DNA of 64,000 nt from Parahoeflea alexandrii (GCF_027214025.1 NZ_JAPWHB010000004.1:310001-374000); one strand, 5' to 3'; shown: positions 25,187 through 35,012, counted from the first letter of the stretch. Numbers and translations are program-made. Notes: generated by a model not told the origin, from the letters alone.

Positions 25187-26740
25187 GTGACCGAACAAGC
25201 CAGCCTTTCACCGCAACCGGGCACTGCGCCCGATCCGGCAGCCGGCCCAGCAGTCGGCCCAGAAGCCGGCATTGCCGGCATCAAAGCCTGCCGACGCCTG
25301 CTTGCCGAGAGCATCGAGAAGATCGATGCCGACAGCACCGCGATCTTCCGGGACTGGGAGAGCGAGATCGCGCGGCCGGTATTCCGGACAGGCGCCGAAA
25401 ACCTCGCCTTCTACCTGGCGGCCCGGCAGTACGATCTGACGGGCCTCCAATCCAGTCTCTCGGTTCTCGGCCTGTCATCGCTGGGACGCTCGGAATCCCA
25501 TCTCCGCCAGTCTCTGGCAGCCGTCAGCGCCACGCTGGACGGGTTGTCCGGCCTGCCGGCGACATGGCCGGAGCCCGCGGCACTCGACGCCGGACTGGCG
25601 CAGATCACCCGTGACCAGGCACGGTTTTTCGGAGACTATCCCGGCGAGCGCAACACCCGCATCATGGTCACTGTCCCGCCGCAGGGCGCCACCGATCCCG
25701 CCTTCGTCGATCAGCTGGTCGAGGCCGGCGCCAGTTGCTTTCGCATCAACTGCGCCCATGACGGACCCGAGGTATGGGCGGCGATGATCGCCAACATCCG
25801 CGCCGCCGCCGCCAGGGCCCAAAGGACGTGCCCGGTGCTGATGGACATCGCCGGACCGAAATGCCGGATCGAAAGCATCACGCCTGCCAAGGCAAAGCGG
25901 CTCTATCGCGGCGACCGTTTCAGGCTTTTGGGCAGGCCGCAGAAAAAGCCCGACCGCTTGCCGTCCATCACCATCACCTTTCCGGACATCGTCGCCAGGC
26001 TGCAGCCCGGGCTCCAGGTATGGATCGATGACGGCAAGATCGGCGCCCGCGTTGTCGAACTGATCGAGGATGGCGCGGTGCTGGAAGTCACCGTGGTGGC
26101 TGACAAGGGCAAGAAGCTGAAGATCGAGAAGGGGATCAACTTCCCGGCCATCGATCTCGAGATCGAGCACCTGACGCCCACCGACCTTGCCAACCTTCCC
26201 TTTGTCGCCGCAAACGCCGACATCGTCGGCTGTTCCTTCGTGCAGCGGCCGGAAGACGTTCGCGGCATGATGGCAGCACTCAGGCAGCATCGCGGCGACC
26301 GCCCGCCGCAACCGCTGCTGCTGAAGATCGAGACCGGACTCGCAGTCCGCAACCTGCCGAGGCTGATCGTTCAGGCCGGGTCGCATCATCCCGTGGCGGT
26401 GATGATCGCCCGCGGCGACCTGGCCATGGAGGTCGGCACCGAGCGCCTGTCTGAAGCCCAGGAGGAAATCCTCTGGCTCTGCGAGGCGGCGCACATACCC
26501 GTGGTCTGGGCAACCCAGGTGCTCGAGACGCTGCTCAAGAGCGGCGCACCGTCGCGCGCCGAAGTCACCGATGCCGCCATGGGCCAGCGGGCCGAATGCG
26601 TCATGCTCAACAAGGGGCCTTACATCATCGAGACCATCCGCTTTCTCGCCGGCATCCTCCGGCGCATGGACCGCCACCAGTTCAAGAAGAGCGCGCGGTT
26701 GTCGGCGCTGACCTCCTGGCGCGGTCCGCAGCCGCTGTGA
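25187..26740 (+). CDS. pyruvate kinase-like protein with N-terminal extension
   Basis: A 517-residue protein. Residues ~150-500 follow pyruvate kinase order: TRIMVTVPP, CFRINCAHDG (for NFSHG), LMDIAGPKCRIE (for DTKGPEIR), WIDDGKIGARV, LTPTDLANLPFVAANADIVGCSF, LLKIETGLAVRNL, MIARGDLAMEVG and WATQVLETLLKSGAPSRAEVTDAA. The key Lys, Glu and Asp of the active site are therefore present, but glycine-loop residues differ. The first ~140 residues are unrelated and helical (CRRLLAESIEKIDADS). The usual allosteric C-terminal domain is missing. Start is GTG 25187 with GGAAAG upstream. It may be an unregulated or repurposed kinase. Confidence 0.8.
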   Translation: MTEQASLSPQPGTAPDPAAGPAVGPEAGIAGIKACRRLLAESIEKIDADSTAIFRDWESEIARPVFRTGAENLAFYLAARQYDLTGLQSSLSVLGLSSLGRSESHLRQSLAAVSATLDGLSGLPATWPEPAALDAGLAQITRDQARFFGDYPGERNTRIMVTVPPQGATDPAFVDQLVEAGASCFRINCAHDGPEVWAAMIANIRAAAARAQRTCPVLMDIAGPKCRIESITPAKAKRLYRGDRFRLLGRPQKKPDRLPSITITFPDIVARLQPGLQVWIDDGKIGARVVELIEDGAVLEVTVVADKGKKLKIEKGINFPAIDLEIEHLTPTDLANLPFVAANADIVGCSFVQRPEDVRGMMAALRQHRGDRPPQPLLLKIETGLAVRNLPRLIVQAGSHHPVAVMIARGDLAMEVGTERLSEAQEEILWLCEAAHIPVVWATQVLETLLKSGAPSRAEVTDAAMGQRAECVMLNKGPYIIETIRFLAGILRRMDRHQFKKSARLSALTSWRGPQPL

Positions 26741-26876
26741 GCCGGCCGGGCGTGGTAAGCTGATATTTCGCGGCCTGCCTGAACGTGATGCATCTTTCCG
26801 GCGTCTCGTGCGTTGTCTGCCTGTCGGGCGCTTTCACCTTTCGCGCCGGCACAGTTGAAACCGGGACCACGATACG

Positions 26877-27095
26877 ATGGACGCCATCCAGATCACGCTT
26901 GCAATCGCTGCCGCAACATTCGCCGCGGCGGTGACATTCGCCAAAGCCAATGCCGGTCCTGTGGCCGGTTCTATGGAAGACTTCTCCGCCAGTCCAACAT
27001 CCCTCACAGGTGAACCGTCACCTCAAGGCAACCGCCCTTTCAACGATGGCAGGATCATCGCCGGCATGAGCGTTTCGCTTGAAGTCAGGAGCTGA
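26877..27095 (+). CDS. small exported protein candidate
   Basis: A 72-residue frame three nt upstream of the extensin-like gene. The N-terminus (ITLAIAAATFAAAVTFAKANA) looks like a signal peptide with an ANA-GP cleavage site; the remainder is Ser/Pro/Gly-rich. No family recognised. The tight spacing and plausible codon use support it, but the lack of a clear ribosome-binding site does not. Confidence 0.4.
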   Translation: MDAIQITLAIAAATFAAAVTFAKANAGPVAGSMEDFSASPTSLTGEPSPQGNRPFNDGRIIAGMSVSLEVRS

Positions 27096-27098
27096 CCG

Positions 27099-27920
27099 GT
27101 GCGCCGCCTGCTCGTCCTTCCGGTGCTGATCGCCGTCTTGATGGGGGTGGAACTGCCCCAGGACGGCCCGGTGCCGCAGGAAAACCCGCGGCCGCAGACA
27201 AAGCAGGGCTCGACGCCGTTGCCGGCGGCCAAACCGGACGACGCCGCATCCGCCCAGGCTGTTCCCGTGCCGCAGAAAAAGACCGATCCGGACGCAACAG
27301 AGGTGGAGCCTGCGGGAGCCGAGAAATCCAACCCGCTTCCTACCATTTCAACGCCCAAACCCGATGAAGTCGCGCTCGCCCACTGCGAAGCCGAACTGCG
27401 CAAGCTCGGCGCCGTCTTCGCCCGCGAGGAAACGGTCAGCGGAGAAAACGGCTGCGGTATTGAAGCGCCATACAAAATCGACCGGATCATCCGCGGCGTT
27501 GCCCTGTCGCCGGCATCGCAGCTGCGATGCGCAACCGCCCTGGCGCTGGCGCGCTGGACCGACACGGTTGTCCTGCCTGCGACGTCGGCCTTGCCGGGAA
27601 AGGTCGCGCTTACCGGCATCAATCACGGCTCGACCTATGTCTGCCGCCGCCGCAACAACCTTCCCACCGGGAAAATGTCCGAGCACTCGATCGGCAATGC
27701 CATCGACATCGTCGATTTCGAATTTGAGGGAAGCCAGCCGATCGGCATTTCGCCGCGTCAGGGCGATGGAGACATTGAAGAGGCGTTCCAGCGGGCCGTG
27801 CGCGGCGGCGCCTGCCTGCATTTCACCACCGTGCTCGGGCCGGGCTCGGACACCAGCCATGCCGGCCATCTTCATCTCGACATCGCCAAACGCAGAGGCG
27901 GGTACCGCCTCTGCCAGTGA
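27099..27920 (+). CDS. extensin-like family protein (LAS-type peptidase fold)
   Basis: A 273-residue secreted or membrane-anchored protein. A short hydrophobic N-terminus is followed by a ~70-residue Pro/Lys/Ala linker, then the extensin-like C-terminal domain from about residue 95. Motifs HSIGNAID and GHLHLD supply an H-x6-D and H-x-H set like that of D,D-carboxypeptidases of the LAS group; Cys residues at several places are conserved in the family. Start is GTG 27099 with AGGAG upstream. Possible role in cell-wall trimming (inference). Confidence 0.83.
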   Translation: MRRLLVLPVLIAVLMGVELPQDGPVPQENPRPQTKQGSTPLPAAKPDDAASAQAVPVPQKKTDPDATEVEPAGAEKSNPLPTISTPKPDEVALAHCEAELRKLGAVFAREETVSGENGCGIEAPYKIDRIIRGVALSPASQLRCATALALARWTDTVVLPATSALPGKVALTGINHGSTYVCRRRNNLPTGKMSEHSIGNAIDIVDFEFEGSQPIGISPRQGDGDIEEAFQRAVRGGACLHFTTVLGPGSDTSHAGHLHLDIAKRRGGYRLCQ

Positions 27921-27960
27921 CGTTGGACAATCCGGGCGATCGGTTCGCCCGGACCAGATC

Positions 27961-29640
27961 CTAGAACAGCCCTTCGATCTGGCCCTTGTCGTTGAGGCAG
28001 ATCTTTTCCGACGAGGGCGTTCTCGGCAGACCCGGCATGGTCATGATCTCGCCGGTGATGACGACGATGAAGCCAGCGCCGGCGGAAAGCCGGACCTCGC
28101 GTACGGGAACGGTGTGACCCGAAGGCGCACCGCGCAGGTTGGGATCGGTCGAGAACGAGTACTGCGTCTTGGCCATGCAGATCGGCAGCTTGCCGTAGCC
28201 CTGCGCTTCCCACTGCCTGAGTTGCTCGCGCACCGATTTCTCGGCGATCACCTCGCCTGCGTGGTAGATCGACTTGGCGATGGTCTCGATCTTTTCGAAC
28301 AGCGGCATCTCGTCGGGATAGAGCGGCGCGAATTGCGCCGAACCGGATTCGGCCAGTTCGACCACCTTGTGCGCCAGATCCTCGATCCCGGCCGAACCCT
28401 GCGCCCAGTGCTTGCACAGGATGGCTTCAGCACCGAGCGTTGCGACGTAGTCCTTGACCGCCTGGATCTCGGCGTCGGTGTCGGTGACGAAGTGGTTGAT
28501 CGCCACCACCACCGGCACGCCGAACTTCTTGACGTTCTGGACGTGGCGGCCAAGGTTGGCGCAGCCCTTCTCGACAGCCGCCACGTTCTCCGGTCCGAGA
28601 TCGTCCTTCTTGACGCCGCCGTTCATCTTCATGGCGCGCACGGTAGCGACGATGACCGCTGCATCGGGCTTCAGCCCGGCCTTGCGGCACTTGATGTCGA
28701 AGAACTTCTCGGCGCCAAGATCCGCGCCGAAACCGGCTTCGGTGACGACGTAGTCGGCGAGCTTGAGCGCGGTCGTGGTGGCCACCACCGAATTGCAGCC
28801 ATGCGCAATGTTGGCGAACGGCCCGCCATGCACGAAGGCCGGGTTGTTCTCCAGCGTCTGCACCAGATTGGGCTGCATCGCATCTTTCAACAGAACGGTC
28901 ATGGCGCCGTCGGCCTTGATGTCACGGCAATAGATCGGCGTCTTGTCCCGGCGGTAGGCGACAACGATGGATCCGAGCCGCTCCTGCAGGTCCTTGAGGT
29001 CCTTGGCGAGGCACAGGATTGCCATGACTTCCGAGGCCACGGTGATGTCGAACCCGGTCTGGCGCGGGAAGCCGTTGGCGACGCCGCCGAGATTGACCAC
29101 GATGTCGCGCAGTGCCCGGTCGTTCATGTCCATCACCCGGCGCCAGACGATCCGGCGCGCGTCGATTTCCAGCTCGTTGCCCCAGTAGATGTGGTTGTCG
29201 ATCATCGCCGAGAGCAGGTTGTGGGCCGAGGTGATGGCATGGAAATCGCCGGTGAAATGCAGGTTCATCTCTTCCATCGGCACGATCTGCGCCATGCCGC
29301 CGCCCGCGGCCCCGCCCTTCATGCCGAAATTCGGCCCGAGAGAGGCTTCGCGGATGCAGATCATCGCGTTCTTGCCGATGCGGTTGAGACCATCGCCCAG
29401 CCCCACCGTGGTGGTGGTCTTGCCCTCGCCGGCAGGCGTCGGGTTGATTGCGGTGACCAGGATCAGCTTGCCGTCTTTCTTGTCCTTCTGCCGGGCGATG
29501 AAATCGGCGGAGATCTTCGCCTTGTCATGGCCGTAGGGAACGAGATCCTCGAGCGGAATGCCAAGCTTCTCGCCGATCTGCTGGATCGGCTTCTTGTTTG
29601 CCGCGCGGGCAATCTCGATATCGGTCTTGTACTCAGCCAT
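27961..29640 (-). CDS. fhs: formate-tetrahydrofolate ligase
   Basis: A 559-residue enzyme making 10-formyl-tetrahydrofolate from formate, ATP and THF. The ATP-binding P-loop is [12 protein letters not shown]; the family block [18 protein letters not shown] follows. Other family signatures are [12 protein letters not shown] and PVVVAINHF. It closes with the signature [17 protein letters not shown] 29640 (MAEYKTD) is preferred; the longer open frame adds 35 unlike residues. It is monocistronic and supplies one-carbon units for purines and serine metabolism. Confidence 0.96.
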   Translation of the reverse strand: MAEYKTDIEIARAANKKPIQQIGEKLGIPLEDLVPYGHDKAKISADFIARQKDKKDGKLILVTAINPTPAGEGKTTTTVGLGDGLNRIGKNAMICIREASLGPNFGMKGGAAGGGMAQIVPMEEMNLHFTGDFHAITSAHNLLSAMIDNHIYWGNELEIDARRIVWRRVMDMNDRALRDIVVNLGGVANGFPRQTGFDITVASEVMAILCLAKDLKDLQERLGSIVVAYRRDKTPIYCRDIKADGAMTVLLKDAMQPNLVQTLENNPAFVHGGPFANIAHGCNSVVATTTALKLADYVVTEAGFGADLGAEKFFDIKCRKAGLKPDAAVIVATVRAMKMNGGVKKDDLGPENVAAVEKGCANLGRHVQNVKKFGVPVVVAINHFVTDTDAEIQAVKDYVATLGAEAILCKHWAQGSAGIEDLAHKVVELAESGSAQFAPLYPDEMPLFEKIETIAKSIYHAGEVIAEKSVREQLRQWEAQGYGKLPICMAKTQYSFSTDPNLRGAPSGHTVPVREVRLSAGAGFIVVITGEIMTMPGLPRTPSSEKICLNDKGQIEGLF

Positions 29641-29817
29641 TGTGTCGTTTTCCTCTTCCCGACCCGACCGCATCTCCCGTGCGGCCTGTGCCGGTGAATA
29701 GAAACCGAAAGCCCGGCCGATGCTTGCATGAAACGGGACGCCCAATGCGCCAATTGCGACACGGGAGAGAAAGGTATCTGCCGAAGCCGCCGGTTTACGA
29801 GACGCCGGGCGTTCGGG

Positions 29818-30183
29818 CTACTCCAGATGCACCATCAGGGCATGGACATCAGATCCGCCAATTGTTCTGGCGGAATGTCCCTTGCCCGTCGTGTCTTCCA
29901 TGAGGATGACGTCGCCCGGCCCCAGATCCATCACGGTGCCGTCGCTGGCTTGCCCCTGGAACTGTCCCGACAGCATGACGAAGAGTTGCCGCCGCGGCGC
30001 AGGATGCAGCTCGCTGTCCCAGCCCGCCGGGAAATGCACCATGATGAAGCGCATTGCATCGGTCGGACGGGACACGCCGAATGCCGGCGCCGGTGGAGCG
30101 TAGACCGCCATATCGAACTCGGCCTGCATCTCCTCGACACGGCTCTCGCCAGTTTCATCGGCATAGAGCCGCAGATACTTCAT
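29818..30183 (-). CDS. small cupin-domain protein
   Basis: A 121-residue single-domain cupin. The first motif is spread over WDSELHPAPRRQLFVMLSGQFQGQ and the second over LGPGDVILMEDTTGKGHSAR, with His in each available for a metal. Enzymatic function cannot be assigned. Stands alone between fhs and the ClpP-like gene. Confidence 0.8.
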   Translation of the reverse strand: MKYLRLYADETGESRVEEMQAEFDMAVYAPPAPAFGVSRPTDAMRFIMVHFPAGWDSELHPAPRRQLFVMLSGQFQGQASDGTVMDLGPGDVILMEDTTGKGHSARTIGGSDVHALMVHLE

Positions 30184-30264
30184 GGGTTTCCCTTCCGCAA
30201 CAAACGCCTTGATGCTTGCAGGTCACCGTACTGAATCCCAGGCTGCGGCGCTTCAAGTAAATTT

Positions 30265-31185
30265 CTAATTGCGCAAAAGACAATTTTTGGGTCGAGGTTG
30301 GCTCCTGCAGATCCCCGCCGCAACCAGGCGTTCAATCTCGTGGATATCGGTGACCACTCCAAGGCTCTTGAGCTCCTGCAAATTCAGATATCTGATTTCC
30401 TCCGGAGGCGTCGATAGCATCAGCTCGATCAAGGCTGGTTTGACATTCATGGCGCTCAGGTAGTTTTCCAGATCCGAACGCAGGGAGCCCCGCAATTCTG
30501 TCGATCGGACCGTTCCGATCTTTTGCCGCTCCACCAGTTCCCTTTTGGTGACTATGGAACCGTTGCCCAACCTCTCCTGGTAAACCTTGTACCTGTTCCT
30601 GTATTTTTCCCGGGTTGTCACAATCTGATGAACACCGATACCGGCAAGTGGGCCTGCGATCCGGCGGGCGCCGCCAGCCAGCAATATGGGACAGGCAGAG
30701 TTGCAAACACCGAACGTCAAATTGGCGTAGCCGTAATAAGCGCCGTCTTTGAAGTCAGGCTTGCACTTGGCGTCCCAAGGCTTGCAGCGCCGATAATCCG
30801 TGCGCGCAACTTCGACCGTCATGTCACGTTCGCGGATCAGCCGTCCCATCGCCATCGCGACGTCGACTCTCCCGCCGAACGAATTGATGAGCAACGGAAG
30901 GTTCCGCGAGCCGACCTGCTCGAGAATGGCCTTGAATGCCTTTTCGGCGTTTTCTCGTATGTCGCCATCGGCTGCAATCCACTCGGGACAATCGGGCTCG
31001 CAGGCTGAATCGCTTTTTCGGACAATGGAAAACACCATTTCCCGGGACGGCGCATTCTCTGCAGCCCCCGCGGGAGCACCCGATGCACTCCCTAAGAATC
31101 CCAAGGCAGCCACGGCAATCGCACCGACCGTCCTCAAGAGGCGGTGCCCTTGACCGGAAAGAAACGGGATCGCGCGTGCCCTCAT
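30265..31185 (-). CDS. exported ClpP/SppA-like protein (COG3904-like)
   Basis: A 306-residue protein. A signal or anchor sequence (TVGAIAVAALGFLGSASG) leads into a crotonase-like Clp fold. INSFGGRVDVAMAMG resembles the ClpP oxyanion segment INSPGG. CNSACPILLAGGARRI carries the presumed nucleophile Ser, and GIGVHQIV the catalytic His. A C-terminal helical region follows, ending RPKNCLLRN. Family knowledge (COG3904, predicted periplasmic proteins) gives no substrate. Start is ATG 31185; an upstream ATG at 31254 is possible but would move the signal peptide inward. Confidence 0.75.
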   Translation of the reverse strand: MRARAIPFLSGQGHRLLRTVGAIAVAALGFLGSASGAPAGAAENAPSREMVFSIVRKSDSACEPDCPEWIAADGDIRENAEKAFKAILEQVGSRNLPLLINSFGGRVDVAMAMGRLIRERDMTVEVARTDYRRCKPWDAKCKPDFKDGAYYGYANLTFGVCNSACPILLAGGARRIAGPLAGIGVHQIVTTREKYRNRYKVYQERLGNGSIVTKRELVERQKIGTVRSTELRGSLRSDLENYLSAMNVKPALIELMLSTPPEEIRYLNLQELKSLGVVTDIHEIERLVAAGICRSQPRPKNCLLRN

Positions 31186-31323
31186 CCGCGCCGGCTCCGC
31201 CGCCCAAACATCAATCCATGGCTTCGGAATCCGCGCATGCAGCGAGGCTAGCAATCAAGCCCAAGCGTGACAAGGCAGCTCCGCATCCGCCTCCCGACAA
31301 CCGTGCTTCAAGGTCCCGCCGAC

Positions 31324-34300
31324 CTATCCGTCCCCCATGGCGATCAGCCCGGCATTGCCGCCGGCAGCCGCGGTGTTGACCGAGACCGCCTGCTCGACGG
31401 CGAACCGCATCAGGTAGTGTGGGCCGCCGGCCTTGAAGCCGGTGCCCGACAGGCCGGACCCGCCGAATGGCTGGGTGCCGACCACCGCGCCGATCATGTT
31501 GCGGTTGATGTAGACATTGCCGGTGTCGAGCCGGTCGATCACCTTGCGCACGGTGGCCTCGATGCGCGAATGCACACCGAGCGTCAGGCCAAAGCCGGTG
31601 GCGTCGATCGCGTCAAGCACCGTGTCGAGCTTCTTGGCCTTGAAGCGCACCACGTGCAGCACCGGTCCGAAGATCTCGCGATCAAGTGCTGCCGCATCCT
31701 TGAGTTCGACAATGTGCGGGGCGAAGAACAGCCCCTCGTTCGGCGCGTCGCCCGCATAAACCAGCTTCTGGGTTTTCGAGATCGTCGCGATATGGTCCGC
31801 CAGCATCTCGCGCTGCGCTTCGTCGATCACCGGGCCGACATCGGTCGACGGCTTCGACGGATCGCCGAGCTTGAGTTCGCGCGCAGCCCCCTCGATCATC
31901 TCGAGCATGGCGTCTGCGACATCCTCCTGCACGAACAGCAGCCTCAGCGCCGAACAGCGCTGGCCGGCGGAGCGGAACGCCGACATCACCACGTCGTCGG
32001 CCACCTGTTCGGCCAGCGCTGTCGCGTCGACGATCATCGCGTTGAGGCCGCCGGTCTCGGCGATGAACGGCACGATCGGCCCGTCCTTGGCGGCAAGCGT
32101 CCGGTTGATGGCGCGCGCGGTCTCGGTCGAACCGGTAAAGGCCACGCCGCCGATCTTCGGATGCGAGGTCAGCGCGGCACCGACGTCGCCCGCACCGGGA
32201 AGGCATAGCAGCACGTCCTTCGGCACGCCCGCCTCATGCATCAGGCAAATCGCTTCATGGGCGATCAGCGGCGTCTGCTCGGCCGGCTTGGCAATCACCG
32301 CATTGCCGGCGGCAAGCCCTGCCGAGACTTGGCCGAGAAAGATCGCCAGCGGAAAGTTCCACGGCGAGATGCAGACGAACACGCCACGGCCGCGCCAGCC
32401 AAGCCGGTTGTCCTCCCCGGTTGGCCCCGGCATCGGCAGCATCTTCGTAAACATGTCGCGCGAGCGGGCGGCGTAATAGCGCAGGAAGTCGACGGCCTCG
32501 CGGATTTCAGCGATGCCGTCATCGAGCGTCTTGCCCGCTTCAATCGACAAAAGCGCCATGAACCTGTCGCGCCGGTCTTCGAGCAGGTCGGCGGCCCGGT
32601 CGAGCGCCGCCGCGCGTTCGCCCGGATCGGTCCGCGACCAGCTCTTGAAGCCCTTGAGCGCCGTGGTCACGGCCGTGTCGACATCCTTTGGATCGGTGAA
32701 CCGCACCGTGCCTGCAACTCGCGACGGATCGGACGGCGAACGAACCTGCTGCGCCGCACCGCCCTTCAGCCCCGGCGCCAGCGGCCCGGCCTCGACCGCA
32801 GCCGAGGAGCGCCCCATGCCTTCGATGAGCGAGGCCAGCTGGAAGCGGTCGCCGAACTCGACGCCGCGCGAATTCGGCCGGTCGGGATAGATCGCCTCGG
32901 GGAGCGGGATCTGGCTGTTGCGGGCCGATTGCCCCCGGGCCAGCCCGAGCTTTGCGTCCGGACGCTCCAGCAGAGATTCAACGGGAATGTTCTTGTCGCC
33001 GGCCACCGCCACGAAGGACGAGTTGGCGCCGTTCTCGAGAAGCCGGCGCACCAGGTAGGCCAGCAGGTCGCGGTAGCCGCCGACCGGCGCATAGATCCGG
33101 CACGGCACCCGGTCATTGCTCTTGCTCAGGCTGTCATAGACCACCTCGCCCATACCGTGCAGGCGCTGGAACTCGAAGCCGCTGCGATCCTCCGCCATCT
33201 CCACGATGGTGGCGACAGTGAGCGCATTGTGAGTGGCGAATTGCGGATAGATCACGTCGCGCAGGTCAAGCAGCTGCCGCGAACAGGCGAGGTAGGACAA
33301 ATCGGTCGCCGCCTTGCGGGTATAGACCGCGTAGCCTTCGAGCCCGCGCTCCTGCGCCCGCTTGATCTCGGTGTCCCAATAGGCTCCCTTGACCAGCCGC
33401 ACCATCATCCGACGGCCGTGCTTGCGGCAAAGACCTGCGATATGGTCGATCACCTGCGGCGCGCGTTTCTGATAGGCCTGGATGGCGAGACCGAACCCGT
33501 CCCAGCCGGCCAGCGACGGATCGGCGAACGCCCGGTCGATCACATCGAGCGACAGTTCCAGCCGGTCGACCTCTTCCGCGTCGACGGTGAAGTTGAGGTC
33601 ATGCGCCTTGGCCATCTGCGCCAGCTTGACCAGATCCGGCACCAGTTCCGCAAGCACCTGCTCGCGATGGGTGGCGAGATAGCGCGGGTGCAGCGCCGAC
33701 AGCTTGACCGAGATGCCCGGACGGTCCGGCAGCTTGCGCCCGGCCGACACCTTGTCGGCGGATTTCCCGATCGCCGCGATGGCATCGGCATAGGACTTGA
33801 AATAGCGTTTGGCGTCGGCGCGGGTCCGCGCCCCTTCGCCGAGCATGTCGTAGGAATGGCGGAAGCCGCGGGTCTCGTTCTTGGCAGCGCGGTTGAGCGC
33901 CTCGCCGATGGTTTCGCCGAGCACGAAATGGTGCCCAAGGAAGCGCATTGCCTGCCGCGTCGCCGTCCGCACCGTCGGCATGCCCATCCGCTTGACCAGC
34001 CCGCGCATCACCCCTTCCGGCGTCTCGCCCGGCTTGATCACCCGCGCCGACATGCCGAGCGCCCAGGCGGAGGCGGAGACAAACCAGGTGTCGCCATGCG
34101 TCTCGTGATCGCTCCAGCCGCCTTCCTTCAGCTTGTCTTCGATCAGCCGGTCCTGGGTCAGCGCATCAGGCACCCTGAGCAGCGCCTCGGCCAGCACCAT
34201 CAGCGCAAGACCCTCCCGTGTCGACAGCCCGTATTCGCGCAGGAAGTCCTCGACCCCGCCCATCTGGCCGGAATCGGTGCGGATCGCCTGGATCAGCTTC

Positions 34301-34437
34301 GTGGCGCGCGCATCGATCGCCCGCTCCTGGGCGCTGGTGAAATTCAGCCGTTCGCTGAAACCCCGGATCAGGCGGTCGTCATCCGGTGCATGTGAGGCAT
34401 GAAAGGCGGTCAGAACTGGCGCGGCTGTAGCGGTCAT
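31324..34437 (-). CDS. putA: bifunctional proline dehydrogenase / glutamate-semialdehyde dehydrogenase
   Basis: A 1037-residue enzyme that oxidises proline to glutamate at the membrane. The FAD proline dehydrogenase barrel occupies about residues 80-470 (for example RRMMVRLVKGAYWDTEIK). The aldehyde dehydrogenase occupies about 540-1030, with ISPWNFPLAIFLGQ and catalytic Cys in SAGQRCSALRLL. There is no N-terminal ribbon-helix-helix domain and no long C-terminal extension, so it is the short non-DNA-binding type. ATG 34437 fits the family start. It is divergent from an Lrp-type regulator that probably replaces the missing autoregulatory domain. Confidence 0.97.
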   Translation of the reverse strand: MTATAAPVLTAFHASHAPDDDRLIRGFSERLNFTSAQERAIDARATKLIQAIRTDSGQMGGVEDFLREYGLSTREGLALMVLAEALLRVPDALTQDRLIEDKLKEGGWSDHETHGDTWFVSASAWALGMSARVIKPGETPEGVMRGLVKRMGMPTVRTATRQAMRFLGHHFVLGETIGEALNRAAKNETRGFRHSYDMLGEGARTRADAKRYFKSYADAIAAIGKSADKVSAGRKLPDRPGISVKLSALHPRYLATHREQVLAELVPDLVKLAQMAKAHDLNFTVDAEEVDRLELSLDVIDRAFADPSLAGWDGFGLAIQAYQKRAPQVIDHIAGLCRKHGRRMMVRLVKGAYWDTEIKRAQERGLEGYAVYTRKAATDLSYLACSRQLLDLRDVIYPQFATHNALTVATIVEMAEDRSGFEFQRLHGMGEVVYDSLSKSNDRVPCRIYAPVGGYRDLLAYLVRRLLENGANSSFVAVAGDKNIPVESLLERPDAKLGLARGQSARNSQIPLPEAIYPDRPNSRGVEFGDRFQLASLIEGMGRSSAAVEAGPLAPGLKGGAAQQVRSPSDPSRVAGTVRFTDPKDVDTAVTTALKGFKSWSRTDPGERAAALDRAADLLEDRRDRFMALLSIEAGKTLDDGIAEIREAVDFLRYYAARSRDMFTKMLPMPGPTGEDNRLGWRGRGVFVCISPWNFPLAIFLGQVSAGLAAGNAVIAKPAEQTPLIAHEAICLMHEAGVPKDVLLCLPGAGDVGAALTSHPKIGGVAFTGSTETARAINRTLAAKDGPIVPFIAETGGLNAMIVDATALAEQVADDVVMSAFRSAGQRCSALRLLFVQEDVADAMLEMIEGAARELKLGDPSKPSTDVGPVIDEAQREMLADHIATISKTQKLVYAGDAPNEGLFFAPHIVELKDAAALDREIFGPVLHVVRFKAKKLDTVLDAIDATGFGLTLGVHSRIEATVRKVIDRLDTGNVYINRNMIGAVVGTQPFGGSGLSGTGFKAGGPHYLMRFAVEQAVSVNTAAAGGNAGLIAMGDG

Positions 34438-34516
34438 GGCAATTTCCCCGTGGATGCCGCAGCATAACCCTTGATGAGTAGCGTTTCTCACTGTATTTGG
34501 GTCAGGAGATTGAATC

Positions 34517-34537
34517 ATTCTCTACAAATTCGAGAAT
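34517..34537. promoter_or_regulatory. putative PutR operator
   Basis: Inverted repeat ATTCTC, nine bases, GAGAAT in the putA/regulator gap, 14 nt before the regulator ATG. The spacing suits a dimer of an Lrp-type protein. Seen by eye only. Confidence 0.45.
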
Positions 34538-34550
34538 TCAGGGGGATTTG

Positions 34551-35012
34551 ATGAGGGAAATAGACCGGATTGATCGGAAGATCCTTCGCGCCATACAGGA
34601 CAATGGGCGGCTGACCAATCTCGAACTGGCGGACACGATCAGCCTTTCCCCCACCGCAACGGCCGAACGCCTCAAACGCCTCAACCGCGACGGCTACATT
34701 CAGGGCTACACCGCCAAGCTCTCCCCCGAGAAACTCAACCGCGGGATGCTTGTCTTCGTCGAGGTTAAGCTCGACCGGACCACTCCAGATGTATTTGACG
34801 CATTTTCCGAGGCCGTTCGCAAGTCCGACGATGTGATGGAATGCCACATGGTCGCCGGCGGCTTCGACTATCTCGTCAAGGCCCGCGTCAAAGGCATGGA
34901 AGCATACCGCAGCTTTCTTTCCGATATCATTCTGTCCTTGCCCGGCGTTCGTGAAACACACACATACCCGGTCATGGAAGAAGTAAAAAACACCGGAAAA
35001 CTTCCGGTTTGA
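34551..35012 (+). CDS. putR: Lrp/AsnC family regulator of proline use
   Basis: A 153-residue regulator. The N-terminal winged HTH (RIDRKILRAIQDNGRLTNLELA, then SLSPTATAERLKRL) is followed by the RAM/AsnC ligand domain (MVAGGFDYLVKARVK, SDIILSLPGVRETHTYPVMEEVK). ATG 34551 has AGGGGGAT upstream. It is divergent from putA, as PutR is in Agrobacterium and other rhizobia, where it activates putA in response to proline (family knowledge). An inverted repeat in the gap could be its site. Confidence 0.93.
   Translation: MREIDRIDRKILRAIQDNGRLTNLELADTISLSPTATAERLKRLNRDGYIQGYTAKLSPEKLNRGMLVFVEVKLDRTTPDVFDAFSEAVRKSDDVMECHMVAGGFDYLVKARVKGMEAYRSFLSDIILSLPGVRETHTYPVMEEVKNTGKLPV

Noticed and set aside
27364-29697. 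777-residue frame opposite fhs and overlapping the extensin-like gene
   Set aside because: Mirror reading of fhs on the other strand; composition and lack of any recognisable domain mark it as an artefact.
34497-34550. Upstream extension of the Lrp-type regulator (extra 18 residues)
   Set aside because: It runs across the putative operator and lacks a ribosome-binding site; ATG 34551 has a strong one.
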